A DNA stretch of 64,000 nt, taken from Enhygromyxa salina (GTDB lineage Bacteria > Myxococcota_A > Polyangia > Nannocystales > Nannocystaceae). Under the pieces are notes generated by a model. The model did not search any database. It was not told where the DNA came from and saw only the letters and a program-made list of their open reading frames with translations. This document shows, piece after piece, positions 25,645-34,573 of this stretch (its first letter is position 1; every line of letters begins with the position of its first letter). The position numbers were made by a program, and so were the translations under genes. The stretch spans positions 9,786 through 73,785 of the forward strand of contig NZ_JMCC02000033.1 in NCBI RefSeq assembly GCF_000737335.2. The letters run 5' to 3'.

Positions 25645-26375
25645 GAACTCGCCACCTTCTCCCTGACCTCGCTCGCGTGCTTGCGTGGTCGCTCGTTGGC
25701 TGCAGCCTGGACCGCACGCCGTAGTCCAGCGATGGTGTGCGAGACGGCCGGTTGTTTCAAGCGCAAGCTGGCGCCATTGACGATCAGCCGGCTGGTGACC
25801 TCGAAGATGGTCTCGACCTCGACGAGCGCGTTTTGGCGCAGGGTCTCGCCGCTCTCCACGAGATCGACGATCTGGTCGGCCAGTCCCGTGATCGGGCCCA
25901 GCTCGACGGACCCGTACAGGGGGATGATGTCGGGCTGAATGCCGCGGGCCCGGTAATGCCGCAGGGCGCAGCGCGGGTACTTGGTGGCGACGCGCAGGTC
26001 CATGCCCCGGCGCAGGGCCTTGCGGTCACCCGCCGCCCCCGCGGGGGCCGCGACCGCGAGCCGGCAGCGACCGATGCCGAGGTCGACCGGCTCGTAGAGA
26101 TCCCGGCCCTGCTCGAGCAGGGTGTCGAGGCCAGCGATGCCGAAGTCCGCGATCCCGTGCTCGACGTAGGTCGGAACGTCGACCGGCTTGACCAGCAAGA
26201 TCCGATCACCGGTTGGCAGCTCGAACAGCAGCTTGCGACCGACCTCGTCGAGCGACGGTGCGATCTCGATGCCGGCGGCGGCGAGCAAGGGCAGCGCCTG
26301 CTCGAGGATCCGCCCCTTGGGCAGCGCCCAGGTCAGCGGTACGGAGGTCGTTGGCGACTCAGGCACCGCCACCAT
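25641..26375 (-). CDS. hisG: ATP phosphoribosyltransferase, short form
   Basis: This protein is 244 residues from ATG 26375, overlapping the end of murA by 17 bp. It has the HisG start LTWALPKGRILEQALPLL, then LVKPVDVPTYVEHGIADFGI, GRCRLAVAAPAG, VATKYPRCALRHY and LYGSVELGPITGLADQIVDL. The regulatory C-terminal domain of the long form is absent, so this is the short (HisG_S) class, which elsewhere needs HisZ. No hisZ or other his gene is in the window. The enzyme catalyses the first committed step of histidine synthesis. The murA-hisG order is also known in other proteobacteria. Confidence 0.95.
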   Translation of the reverse strand: MVAVPESPTTSVPLTWALPKGRILEQALPLLAAAGIEIAPSLDEVGRKLLFELPTGDRILLVKPVDVPTYVEHGIADFGIAGLDTLLEQGRDLYEPVDLGIGRCRLAVAAPAGAAGDRKALRRGMDLRVATKYPRCALRHYRARGIQPDIIPLYGSVELGPITGLADQIVDLVESGETLRQNALVEVETIFEVTSRLIVNGASLRLKQPAVSHTIAGLRRAVQAAANERPRKHASEVREKVASS

Positions 26376-27657
26376 GGTACCTCGACATTTGGGCGCCGAG
26401 GGGACACAGCCGGGCCTCGATCGCCTCGTACCCACGGTCGATGTGATAGACGCGGCGGACCTCGGTGGTGCCCCGCGCGACCAGCCCGGCGAGCACCAAC
26501 GAGGCGCTGGCCCGCAGATCCGTGGCCATGACCGTGGTGCCAGAGTACTTGGTGGGCCCGCGGACGACCGCCGTGTTGCCGTTGACGACGATGTTGGCCC
26601 CAAGCCGGTTGAGCTCTGGCACGTGCATGAATCGGTTCTCGAAGATGGTCTCACGGATCACGCTGGCCCCGTCGGCCATGGTCGCGAGCACCATGATCTG
26701 GGCCTGCATGTCGGTTGGGAAGCCGGGGTGCGGCCGCGTGACCACGTCGAAGGGGCGCAAGCGCTCCGGGCCGATGACGCGCAAGCCCCCCGCCTCGACC
26801 CGACACTCGGCCCCGGCCGCGACGAGGGTGTCGATGATCGCGTGCATGTGGTCGACCGGCGCGTGCTCGAGCAGCACGTCCCCGCGGGTGATCGCCGCCG
26901 CGACCGCGAAGGTGCCGGCTTCGATCCGGTCGGGTAGGATCGCGTGATCGATCCCGCTAAGCTCGTCGACGCCGTCGATCTCGATGGTCGGGGTCCCCGC
27001 GCCGGAGATCTGCGCGCCCATCTTGTTCAGGAACAGCGCGAGCTCCTCGACCTCGGGCTCGCGGGCCACGTTCTCGAGGGTGGTGTGGCCCTTGGCGAGG
27101 GCCGCGGCCATCATGACGTTCTGGGTGCCGCCCACGGTGACCTTGTCGAACAAGAACCGCCCACCCGTGAGCCGCTTGGCCTCGAGATCCACGTAGCCGT
27201 GCTCGAGCGTCACCTTGGCGCCGAGCGCCTGAAGCCCCTTGAGGTGCTGATCGATCGGCCGGGCACCGATCGCGCAGCCGCCCGGCAACGAGACCCGCGC
27301 CCGACCGTAGCGAGCCAGCAGCGGCCCCATGACCGTGACCGAGGCGCGCATGGTCTTCACCATTTCATAGGGCGCCTCGAGGCTGCCCTGCGCGACGCCG
27401 CGGGGATCGATCTCGACCGTGCGGCCGTCGGTGTCGGCGATGACCTCGACCGCGCAGCCGACCTCGCGCAGCAGCCGGTTCATGGTCGAGACGTCGGTTA
27501 GTTTGGGGACGTGGCGCAGCCGGGTCAGGCCCGACCCCAACAGCGCCGCGCACTGGATCGGCAGGGCCGCGTTCTTGGCCCCGCGGATCGGCAGGGTTCC
27601 CACGAGTCCCGTGCCAGGCATGCCGGGCGGCTTTCCGATGATCTCGAGCTTGTCCAT
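26359..27657 (-). CDS. murA: UDP-N-acetylglucosamine 1-carboxyvinyltransferase
   Basis: This 432-residue protein starts with ATG 27657. It has the N-terminal substrate motif RGAKNAALPI (Lys22-Asn23 equivalents) and the active-site loop LPGGCAIGARPIDQHLKGL with catalytic Cys. The late motifs IETTIFENR-like (IRETIFENRFMHVPEL) and LRASASLVLAGLVA complete the family pattern. Length is normal. The cytosolic enzyme transfers enolpyruvate from PEP to UDP-GlcNAc, the first committed step of peptidoglycan synthesis. It is the first gene of a coupled run with hisG and the 24901 gene. Confidence 0.97.
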   Translation of the reverse strand: MDKLEIIGKPPGMPGTGLVGTLPIRGAKNAALPIQCAALLGSGLTRLRHVPKLTDVSTMNRLLREVGCAVEVIADTDGRTVEIDPRGVAQGSLEAPYEMVKTMRASVTVMGPLLARYGRARVSLPGGCAIGARPIDQHLKGLQALGAKVTLEHGYVDLEAKRLTGGRFLFDKVTVGGTQNVMMAAALAKGHTTLENVAREPEVEELALFLNKMGAQISGAGTPTIEIDGVDELSGIDHAILPDRIEAGTFAVAAAITRGDVLLEHAPVDHMHAIIDTLVAAGAECRVEAGGLRVIGPERLRPFDVVTRPHPGFPTDMQAQIMVLATMADGASVIRETIFENRFMHVPELNRLGANIVVNGNTAVVRGPTKYSGTTVMATDLRASASLVLAGLVARGTTEVRRVYHIDRGYEAIEARLCPLGAQMSRYHGGGA

Positions 27658-27731
27658 GGTCGCTCTACGCCCACCCGCGGAGCTTTTTTCCGGTGTCCGC
27701 GGTTCAGTTGAAGCGCGGCAATGACGCTGGC

Positions 27732-28778
27732 CTAGGTGGGCGGCAGGCGCAGCCTCGCACGAATCTGGGTGACGACCGATCGATCGTCAGATCCCTCGTC
27801 AGATAGATCGTCGCTCAGGCCCGGGGACGGATCCCCACAGTCGTCCAGCCGGGTCAGCTCGAGCTCTCGCGTCACGCCCACCCAGCGCTGCTCGATGCGG
27901 ACACGGGCCCAGAGTGGACGGCCCTCGGCGATCAGGAGCTGGCGCGACGTGAGAATCCCGATCTCGGGCCGCGCGAGATCGTGCCCGTCGTCCCAGTCGC
28001 CCTGGATCAGCACGAACGGGGCGGGTGGGCCGTCCTCGCCCGAGATCTGGCCCGCGCCGACGGCCGTCTCGCGCCACGCGCGGGCCCGGCAGGGGCGGTC
28101 GTGGGGAAACTGGCCCTGATCGTCGACGCAGGTGGTCTCGTGGCAGCGGCCTTCGACTGCGCCTCCCTGCCATGACTGCCCGACCCGAACCGGATGATCG
28201 GGCAGCTCCGGCCAACCCAGCGCGAGCGCGTCTTCGAGGGGATCCCAGCTGCGCTGCCGACAGGCGAAGTCCGGCGCGGCCGGCCCGACCGTTCGCGCCG
28301 ACCACCACAGCTGTCGACGGCGCTCGGGCTCGGGCTCGGGCTCGGGCGCTGCGCCACCGGGATCATCGAGCGAGATCAGCAACCCCTCGACCCCGACCAC
28401 CCCGGCATGACGCGCGCCCGGCCGGCCCGTCAGCGCGAGCGCCCAGGTCGTGTGCTGTTCCTCGCGACCGACGAACACCGCCACGCTCGGATCCCGAAAC
28501 TGCTCGTCGACGCGGACGCGGTAGACCTCGACGCACTCGCCCGGCGCGCGCCAAGCCAGCTCGAGCGGCGCGCCTGGATCAGCGTCGAACTCGATCGCAA
28601 GACCGCGGGTGATCGCTGCTGCTCGCGCTTGCTCGAGCGCAGCGGTGGCCGCCTGCTCCGCCGCGTTGGCACGCGGCTGCCACCACCAGCGCCAGCCACC
28701 CACGACCGCGAAGCCAAGCACGCCAACGCTCACCGCGATCGAGCGCCAGCGCTGGTCATGCGTATCGCTGCTGTTCAT
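27732..28778 (-). CDS. Membrane-anchored hypothetical protein
   Basis: This protein is 348 residues from ATG 28778. One N-terminal transmembrane segment (SIAVSVGVLGFAVVGGW) is followed by an Ala-rich helix. A large extracytoplasmic region has scattered Cys residues (for example GECVEVYR, FACRQRSWD, CHETTCVDD, DRPCRARAW), suggesting disulfides. A Pro-Glu linker (PEPEPEPE) sits in the middle and an acidic Ser/Asp stretch near the C-terminus. It stays open over the full length with typical codon use. Function is unknown. Confidence 0.7.
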   Translation of the reverse strand: MNSSDTHDQRWRSIAVSVGVLGFAVVGGWRWWWQPRANAAEQAATAALEQARAAAITRGLAIEFDADPGAPLELAWRAPGECVEVYRVRVDEQFRDPSVAVFVGREEQHTTWALALTGRPGARHAGVVGVEGLLISLDDPGGAAPEPEPEPERRRQLWWSARTVGPAAPDFACRQRSWDPLEDALALGWPELPDHPVRVGQSWQGGAVEGRCHETTCVDDQGQFPHDRPCRARAWRETAVGAGQISGEDGPPAPFVLIQGDWDDGHDLARPEIGILTSRQLLIAEGRPLWARVRIEQRWVGVTRELELTRLDDCGDPSPGLSDDLSDEGSDDRSVVTQIRARLRLPPT

Positions 28779-28884
28779 CCGCAGCGGTCTTTATAGCGCC
28801 CGCCAACCAAAATTTTTCACGGATCACGTTGGCGCTGGGCGGGCCCGCACGAAATTTGGGCTGGCGAGCGATTCGGTGGATCCG

Positions 28885-29472
28885 ATGTGCATGGCGCATC
28901 GAACCAAAGCTCTCCGCATCGCACTCGCACTGCTCGCCGGCGTCGTCGCAACCACCGGCATGGCCGACACGAGCCTCGCCGCACCGGGTGACCGCGCTCG
29001 CGTGAACAGCTTGTCGGTCCCGATGTTCGGCGATCGCAGCGAGGCTCTGTGGCCGCTGCAGATCGGGCTGGAGATCGTCAGCGAGTCCGGCGAGGTCGTG
29101 GTTCCGCGCCGCGAGCTGGTCGTGTCCGACGGCCAACACACGATCTTCTCTGAGGTGGTCGCGACCCCAAAGGGCTCCCACGCGTTCGAGCTCGAGCTCG
29201 TCGCTCGGCACCACGCAGGTGACGCGATCGAGCTCGAGTACGATCTTCAGGTGCGCCAAGCCCGGTTCAACGGGCTGACCTGGACCGGCTACTTGCTCCA
29301 CCGCCTGTCCCTCGCGCCCCGCCCCGCGCTCGGACAGAGCGCCCTGGCTGCGGCCCGCGCCGATATCGTGGAGACCCGCGAACAGCCCAACCAACCCGCA
29401 CACAGGCAGACGCTCACGGTTGATGGGGATCGCTACGAGATCCGCCTGTACGCCGCGAGTCTGCGCGGTTGA
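28885..29472 (+). CDS. Small exported protein, unknown function
   Basis: This protein is 195 residues from ATG 28885; the ATG at 28891 is equally possible. The N-terminus is a clear signal peptide (KALRIALALLAGVVATTGM, cleavage near SLAAPGD). The mature part is beta-rich (GEVVVPRRELVVSDGQHTIF, then HAFELELVARHH) and about 170 residues long. The frame is open upstream of 28885, but that stretch overlaps the divergent gene. No domain is recognised. It lies 78 bp before the Pal-like gene. Confidence 0.72.
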   Translation: MCMAHRTKALRIALALLAGVVATTGMADTSLAAPGDRARVNSLSVPMFGDRSEALWPLQIGLEIVSESGEVVVPRRELVVSDGQHTIFSEVVATPKGSHAFELELVARHHAGDAIELEYDLQVRQARFNGLTWTGYLLHRLSLAPRPALGQSALAAARADIVETREQPNQPAHRQTLTVDGDRYEIRLYAASLRG

Positions 29473-29549
29473 CACCCATTCCCACGACGGATAATCCTTC
29501 TACGAACTCGCGCACCCGCAAGACGGGGCCGAGGTCCCGGAGCTCCCAG

Positions 29550-30410
29550 ATGCCGAAGCGTTCCCTCACCGCTCGACTTTCCCGCCTCTCTTTCCTCGGC
29601 GTGTTCGCGCTTGGCTTGACCGCCATGTCGCTGACCGGCTGCAAGAAGCCCGAGTACCCCGCGTGCAAGAAGAACAAGCACTGCAACCAGGAAATGGACG
29701 AGAAGTGCGTCGACGGCACTTGCCAAAACTGCGTTGAAAATAGCGAGTGCGCAGGCAAGGGCCCCAACGGCCAAGACTACGTCTGCTACGAATTCCGCTG
29801 CGTCGATCCCTCCGAGGCGATCGCGGGCGGTTCGGGCCAGGGCTCGCCGTGTACCAGCAGCCTCGACTGCACCGGCGGTCTGGTCTGCCAAGCCGGCTCC
29901 TGTAACTTCTGCGCCCAAGACATGGACTGCCCAACCGGCACCTGCGACTTTGGCACCGGCCTGTGCAGCGACGGCATCCCCGGCGCGCCCGGCTCGTGCA
30001 CCGTCGACGACGACTGCGCGATCGATGAGATCTGCGACGGCGGCATGTGCATCTTCTCCGGTGACTACAGCGGCGACGGCGAAGTCCTGTGTGAGCTGCA
30101 AGCCGTGTTCTTCGGGTTCGACAGCCCCAAGCTGAGCCCCGAGACCGAGGCCAGCCTCAAGGCCGCCGCCCAGTGCATCGCCGACCAGGGTCGCTTGGTC
30201 TACCTCGAAGCCCACGCCGATCCGCGTGGCACCGAGGAGTACAACATCCTGCTTACGGATCGCCGCGGCCAGGGCGTCAAGAGCTTCCTGCAAAACCTTG
30301 GGGTCCCCCCCGAGAACATGCAGGTGATCTCGAAGGGCAGCCTCGAGGCCCGCGGCACTGACGACCAGTCCTACGCGGACGATCGTCGCGTCGAGTTCAT
30401 CTGGCAGTAG
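29550..30410 (+). CDS. pal: Pal-like OmpA-family lipoprotein with Cys-rich insert
   Basis: This protein is 286 residues from ATG 29550. It has a lipoprotein signal (LSFLGVFALGLTAMSLTGC) with Cys about residue 29. A Cys-rich region of about 135 residues follows, with repeated short units (KNKHCNQEMDEKCVDGTCQNC, then DLVCQAGSCNFC-like patterns), presumably disulfide-bonded. The C-terminal OmpA/Pal domain has FFGFDSPKLSPETEASL, LEAHADPRGTEEYN, LTDRRGQGVKSFLQNLGV and DDRRVEFIW, including the Asp and Arg that bind meso-DAP. The product should link outer membrane and peptidoglycan. The Cys-rich insert is absent in enterobacterial Pal. Confidence 0.88.
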   Translation: MPKRSLTARLSRLSFLGVFALGLTAMSLTGCKKPEYPACKKNKHCNQEMDEKCVDGTCQNCVENSECAGKGPNGQDYVCYEFRCVDPSEAIAGGSGQGSPCTSSLDCTGGLVCQAGSCNFCAQDMDCPTGTCDFGTGLCSDGIPGAPGSCTVDDDCAIDEICDGGMCIFSGDYSGDGEVLCELQAVFFGFDSPKLSPETEASLKAAAQCIADQGRLVYLEAHADPRGTEEYNILLTDRRGQGVKSFLQNLGVPPENMQVISKGSLEARGTDDQSYADDRRVEFIWQ

Positions 30411-30423
30411 ACTGCCTTCAGCT

Positions 30424-30450
30424 GTGGGCGAGCGGTCAACGCTCGCCCAC
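30424..30450 (+). terminator. Strong hairpin between pal-like and cpoB-like genes
   Basis: GTGGGCGAGCG and CGCTCGCCCAC form a perfect 11-bp stem around the loop GTCAA, starting 14 bp after the stop codon. There is no T-tract behind it (GACCTGAAAAAAA follows), so it may work as an attenuator, an RNA-stability element or a weak terminator rather than a classic intrinsic terminator. Confidence 0.6.
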
Positions 30451-30528
30451 GACCTGAAAAAAACTGACATGGGCTGCCTGCCCCACCCAGCCCGACCCCG
30501 CGTCGGGTTGTTCGATCTGAGGACCACC

Positions 30529-31395
30529 ATGATCCGAACCCGAGTTGTCGTTTCGCTGCTGATGATCGCGCCGCTGTCAGCCTGCATCACCATGAAGTCC
30601 GAGCACGACGAGCTCGCGGCCGAGGTCATGACGCTGCGCAAGAAGGTGTCCGAGCGCGACACCCAGCTCGAGCAGACGCTGATCAAGGCGCAAGAGCAGA
30701 TGGCCGTCGTCGAAGAGCAGCTGGCCGCGGCCGAGAAGATCCTGCGCAACAACCAGGCCTCGATCGGCGTGCGCGTCGACAACTTGGAATTCGACAGCCA
30801 AGACGTGCGCGGCATCGCCGAGGACAGCCTCAACGAGCTCGCCGCGCTCGCGCAGAACGTCGCGGACTCGCGGACCGAGCTCGACCAACGCCTGACCGCC
30901 GTCGAGCAGACCCTCAACGCCGAGACCGACATCCCCGAGGGTAAGACCGATCTGCTCAAGGCCGCCGAGCGCGAGCTCAAGGCCAAGGACTACAGCCGGG
31001 CCCGGCGCCTGTTTCGGACCTACCTCTCGCGCTACCCCAGCGATCCGAAGGAGCCAGAGGTTCGCTTCAAGATCGGCCAGACCCTGTTCTCGGAGCGGGA
31101 CTATCGCAGCGCGCTCGGTGAATTTTACTGGCTGGTTCAAAACGCCCCCGACAACGAGGTCATCCATGACGCCGTCTACTACTCGGGGTTGGCGTTCGCG
31201 AAGCTGGGCCAGTGCGACAAGGCGATCGCCTACTTCAACGCGATCGTGAAGAAGGGCTCCGACGCGCCAGAGCGCTACAAGACCCAGGCCGAAAAGCAGA
31301 TCAAGACGCTCGAGGCGGACACGGGCAAGATCTGCGGTGATCGTCACACCGACGAGTCCGGTGACTCGATCAGCGACGAAGACGCCGAGAGCTGA
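30529..31395 (+). CDS. CpoB/YbgF-like lipoprotein with coiled coil and TPR repeats
   Basis: This protein is 288 residues from ATG 30529, preceded by GAGGACC as a possible ribosome-binding site. The lipoprotein signal ends LSAC (Cys about residue 18). A long coiled coil follows (about 25-135). The C-terminal TPR part has LLKAAERELKAKDYSRARRL, FRTYLSRYPSDPKEPEVRF and YSGLAFAKLGQCDKAIAYF. This is the layout of the Tol-Pal partner CpoB (YbgF), except that it is lipidated. The adjacent Pal-like gene supports a cell-envelope coordination role. No tolA, tolB, tolQ or tolR is in the window. Confidence 0.83.
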   Translation: MIRTRVVVSLLMIAPLSACITMKSEHDELAAEVMTLRKKVSERDTQLEQTLIKAQEQMAVVEEQLAAAEKILRNNQASIGVRVDNLEFDSQDVRGIAEDSLNELAALAQNVADSRTELDQRLTAVEQTLNAETDIPEGKTDLLKAAERELKAKDYSRARRLFRTYLSRYPSDPKEPEVRFKIGQTLFSERDYRSALGEFYWLVQNAPDNEVIHDAVYYSGLAFAKLGQCDKAIAYFNAIVKKGSDAPERYKTQAEKQIKTLEADTGKICGDRHTDESGDSISDEDAES

Positions 31396-31585
31396 GCGCT
31401 CTGGGTCGCTGGCCAGGCGCGAGGCTGGTGCCACTCTTTGGTACTGGTGGGTGGGCTTGCTGCAACGACAGCCCCCTTGCTCATGGTGTCACGGCTGAGG
31501 CAGCATGCTCGTGTAGGGCCCGTCCCATGCCGATCCCCGCGCATCGCTCAATATTCTGCTCGCCTCGTGTACACCGAGGTGGTCG

Positions 31586-33022
31586 ATGAGTGAGTCCGAG
31601 ACACCCGACCCAGCGTCGGAATTGGGCCCGGGAGTGCCGACCAAGCTCACACCCGAGAGCGAGGAAGACACGCTACCGATCCGCGTGCCCCAGGCACCTC
31701 ATGTCAGCGCGCCCGCGGCCCCCGCCGCGGACTCGAAGCCAGCGTCGTTGTTCAACACTGGGTGGGACGCGCTGATCAGCCCCGCGTCTGCCAGCCCGAT
31801 CTTCGCGCCACCTGGGGCCGCCGTCAGCACGCCCAGCCAGCCAGTCGAGCCAGGTGAGCCAGTCGAACCAGTGAGCCTCCCAAGCTTCGTGCCGGCAACT
31901 GACAAGCCCCGTACTTCCGAAGCGGGAACGGTGGTGTCGGGCGAGTTCGGCAGCCCGTCGGCGCAACCGGCGGCCACCAAGGCCGACCAAGCTGGGGACG
32001 GTCAGCGCGACGAGGACGACGCGCCATCCGCCGCGGGCGACCAGACCGAGGACGACGACGAAGACGACGATCCGTCCGACGAAGACGACGATCCGTCCGA
32101 CGAGGACGAGGACCCGTCCGACGAGGACGACGACCCGTCCGGCGAGGACGACGAAGACGACGACCCGTCCGACGAAGACCAACGAGCTGCGATCATCACA
32201 CAGCCGGCCGCGAACGAGCCACCGCGCGTGAGCTCGAACCAGGCTGAGCCGGGCGGTGGCGGGCGCAGCCTGGTGTGGATCGTCGGGATCGCCGCCGCGA
32301 TCGTGCTGGCGGTCGTCCTGGTCAATCGCGGAAGCTCACCAGAACCAGGCAGCGGCTCGCAGTCGGCCCGGCCCAACAAGCCGGACGACTCAGCGCCCAG
32401 TGATCGCGCCGACAAGCCGAAACCACGACCGCCGCAGGTCAAGACCCACGCCGCCGACCCCAAGCTCGCCGCGCTGCGGGAGAAACAGGCCCGCGAACAA
32501 GCGGCCAACAACGACGAGGGTAACGGCGATCCAGACGGTGAGCGTCCCGAGCCACCCGCGGCCAAGCCAGAGGTCACGGATCCGCGCGCGATCCCGCCGG
32601 GCACCCCCGAAGAAAACGCCAAGGCGTTCGCCAAGCTCCCGGTCTCGGTTCAGGACGGGCCGCCGATCGGCGCGATTGGCCTCAACGGCATCCACATCGA
32701 CGAGATCCTGATGGGTGCCGGCCGCGAGAACACCGAGTGCAACGATCCAACCCGGAAGTTCTCGACGACCGGCACCGAATTCGTGAACGTGTGCATTCGC
32801 GTCGTCCACTCCCGGGCCACCGACACGCTGCGCGTGATCTGGGAGAAAGACGGGACGGTGACCCGGCGCGGCAAGGTGCGGATCCCCGACAATTTGCACG
32901 CCTACAAGACCCGGGCCTACCTTCAGGTTCGGCCCGAGTACGTTGGGTCTTGGCGGGTTCGGATCGTCCCCGAGGGCGAAGAAGACACCGACCTCGCCGT
33001 CGCCGAGTTCCAGATCGAGTAG
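31586..33022 (+). CDS. Membrane protein with acidic repeats and C-terminal DUF2914 domain
   Basis: This protein is 478 residues from ATG 31586, with GAGGTGG as a likely ribosome-binding site. The cytosolic N-terminal half is disordered. It contains a tandem acidic repeat (DDPSDED units, encoded by repeats of about 21 bp near 32060-32180). One transmembrane segment (SLVWIVGIAAAIVLAVVLV, about residues 228-246) separates it from a Pro/Lys linker. The C-terminal domain (VNVCIRVVHSRATDTLRVIW, then VGSWRVRIVPEGEE) matches the DUF2914 pattern. Its role is unknown; topology puts DUF2914 outside the cytoplasm. Confidence 0.82.
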   Translation: MSESETPDPASELGPGVPTKLTPESEEDTLPIRVPQAPHVSAPAAPAADSKPASLFNTGWDALISPASASPIFAPPGAAVSTPSQPVEPGEPVEPVSLPSFVPATDKPRTSEAGTVVSGEFGSPSAQPAATKADQAGDGQRDEDDAPSAAGDQTEDDDEDDDPSDEDDDPSDEDEDPSDEDDDPSGEDDEDDDPSDEDQRAAIITQPAANEPPRVSSNQAEPGGGGRSLVWIVGIAAAIVLAVVLVNRGSSPEPGSGSQSARPNKPDDSAPSDRADKPKPRPPQVKTHAADPKLAALREKQAREQAANNDEGNGDPDGERPEPPAAKPEVTDPRAIPPGTPEENAKAFAKLPVSVQDGPPIGAIGLNGIHIDEILMGAGRENTECNDPTRKFSTTGTEFVNVCIRVVHSRATDTLRVIWEKDGTVTRRGKVRIPDNLHAYKTRAYLQVRPEYVGSWRVRIVPEGEEDTDLAVAEFQIE

Positions 33023-33045
33023 GCCCAGCAAGGCCCCCGAGCGCG

Positions 33046-34125
33046 ATGTCTGCCTCTACATTTTTTGCTCGTCGTCTCCCCGCTTCGTCACTCGCCCGCC
33101 GTGGCCTTGGCGTGCTCGGCACATTGATGCTGTTGGCCGCGCCGGATCAGGACGCTCGAGCCCTCACGCTCGCGCCCCCCGAGACCGAGACCAGCCCCGA
33201 AGGCGTCGAGGTCGAGCCCGAGCCCGCGGCCGAGCCGGAGCCGGAGCCCCCGCCAACGTGGCGGTTTCGTCACGCCGACAAGCCGGTCAAGGTCGTCGTG
33301 CTCGCGGGCTCGGTCGGCGCGTGGCAGCGCGATCCCTACGCGCAGCACTTCGAAAATTGGTGCAGCAACGTCGAGGTCAAGAACCTGTCAAAGACCGGCT
33401 ACGGGGCCTGGCAGCTGCGCCAGCGCTTCATGGATCAGGTCGTCGCCAACGGCTACGTGAACCTGCGCGACCCCGCGAACGAGTACTGGTTGGTGTTCCA
33501 GGGCGGCCTCAACAGCGTGGCGATGCCAGAGAAGACCAACAAGGAGATCCGCCAGCTGTTCATGTCGGCCCACCAGCGCAACATGAAGGTCGTCGCGCTG
33601 TCGCTGACCCCGTGGGGCGACGAGGGCGACAGCCGTCGCTGGAAGGGGCTGACGGGCCTGACCTATCAGGGCTACACGCAGAAGATCGTCGACTTCGAGC
33701 TGGGTCGGCTGAGTCCACAGGAGGCGCTGGGCCGGTACCTCGACGCCCGCGACCAACCAGACGCGCCGTGGGATCCAAGCGAGCTCGCGGACATTGGCGT
33801 GGATCTGTACGACTCGGCGATGCGTGACCGCGACGCGCCGCTGCGTGAGATTCAACCGTTGCGGAGGGAGCTCGAGCGCTCGAAAGAGTGGAAGCGGCGC
33901 TTCGCCGAACTGGATGAGTCCACGCGTGAACTGGCGCTCGACGAGTACGCGCAGCGGGCCGCGGAGCTGCCTCGCTGGTACATGCGCAAGGAGCTACATA
34001 GCTTCGACGACATCCACCCGAACGAGCATGGGCACCGGTTGCTGGCGCAGATCGCTTGCCCGGAGCTGCCGGATAGTTGGGGATGTGCTTGCCCGGCTAT
34101 TGGTAGTGATGTGCCTGCTGAGTAG
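33046..34125 (+). CDS. Exported SGNH/GDSL-type hydrolase-like protein
   Basis: This protein is 359 residues from ATG 33046. After a signal peptide and a Pro/Glu linker (EPEPAAEPEPEPPP) comes an SGNH-like fold. Block I is VVVLAGSVGAW, with Ser in GSV instead of GDS. Block III is LVFQGGLNSV, in the place of GxND. Block V is DDIHPNEHGHRLL, providing the Asp-x-x-His pair. Blocks I and III deviate from the consensus, so activity is uncertain. Relatives act on acyl or acetyl groups of envelope glycans and lipids. The gene ends just before a large inverted-repeat block. Confidence 0.72.
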   Translation: MSASTFFARRLPASSLARRGLGVLGTLMLLAAPDQDARALTLAPPETETSPEGVEVEPEPAAEPEPEPPPTWRFRHADKPVKVVVLAGSVGAWQRDPYAQHFENWCSNVEVKNLSKTGYGAWQLRQRFMDQVVANGYVNLRDPANEYWLVFQGGLNSVAMPEKTNKEIRQLFMSAHQRNMKVVALSLTPWGDEGDSRRWKGLTGLTYQGYTQKIVDFELGRLSPQEALGRYLDARDQPDAPWDPSELADIGVDLYDSAMRDRDAPLREIQPLRRELERSKEWKRRFAELDESTRELALDEYAQRAAELPRWYMRKELHSFDDIHPNEHGHRLLAQIACPELPDSWGCACPAIGSDVPAE

Positions 34126-34573
34126 GCGTTTGATTGGTTGTTCGCGGAGGTGTGGGTGCCGAAGGGGACCGCGCACGGGCTGCAGACGACCCCAACCCGG
34201 CTAGGTCTACTCCAGTCTCGTGACCCCGCTTCCTCTCGCGTCTTCTTCTTGGCCCGACTTGTCTTCTCTTCGTTCATCTCCACGTGCGTAGATACGCCGG
34301 GTTGGGGTCGTCTGCGGCCTTGTGTGCGCTCCACGTATTTGGGAGGGCTGCTCCGATCCGGGCATGCGGGGGGGCTCGTCGGTTTGGTTGTTTGCGGAGG
34401 TGCGCGTTGCCCCATCGGCGGGCAGTTCCCCGCAAACAACCAAACGGACGAGCCCCTCCGCATGCCCGGATCGGAGCAGCCCTCCCAAAAACGACCTAGC
34501 CGGGTTGGGGCCATCGGCAGCCCGTGCGCGGTGCCCCATCGGCACGCAGTTCCCCACAAACAACCAAGCAGCG
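34126..34573. repeat. Nested long inverted repeats between convergent genes
   Basis: This gene-free stretch of 448 bp is built from inverted repeats. The inner pair, 34341-34397 and 34430-34486, matches at 55 of 57 positions around a 32-bp loop. The outer pair, about 34135-34207 and 34493-34566, is roughly 80 per cent matched. A third perfect 20-bp pair is 34182-34201 and 34296-34315. The loop itself contains a further GGTTGTTTGCGG/CCGCAAACAACC pairing. Open frames here are by-products of the repeats. It lies between the 3' ends of the SGNH gene and a small membrane protein gene, so it could also end transcription from both sides. No transposase or clear target duplication is visible. Confidence 0.85.
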
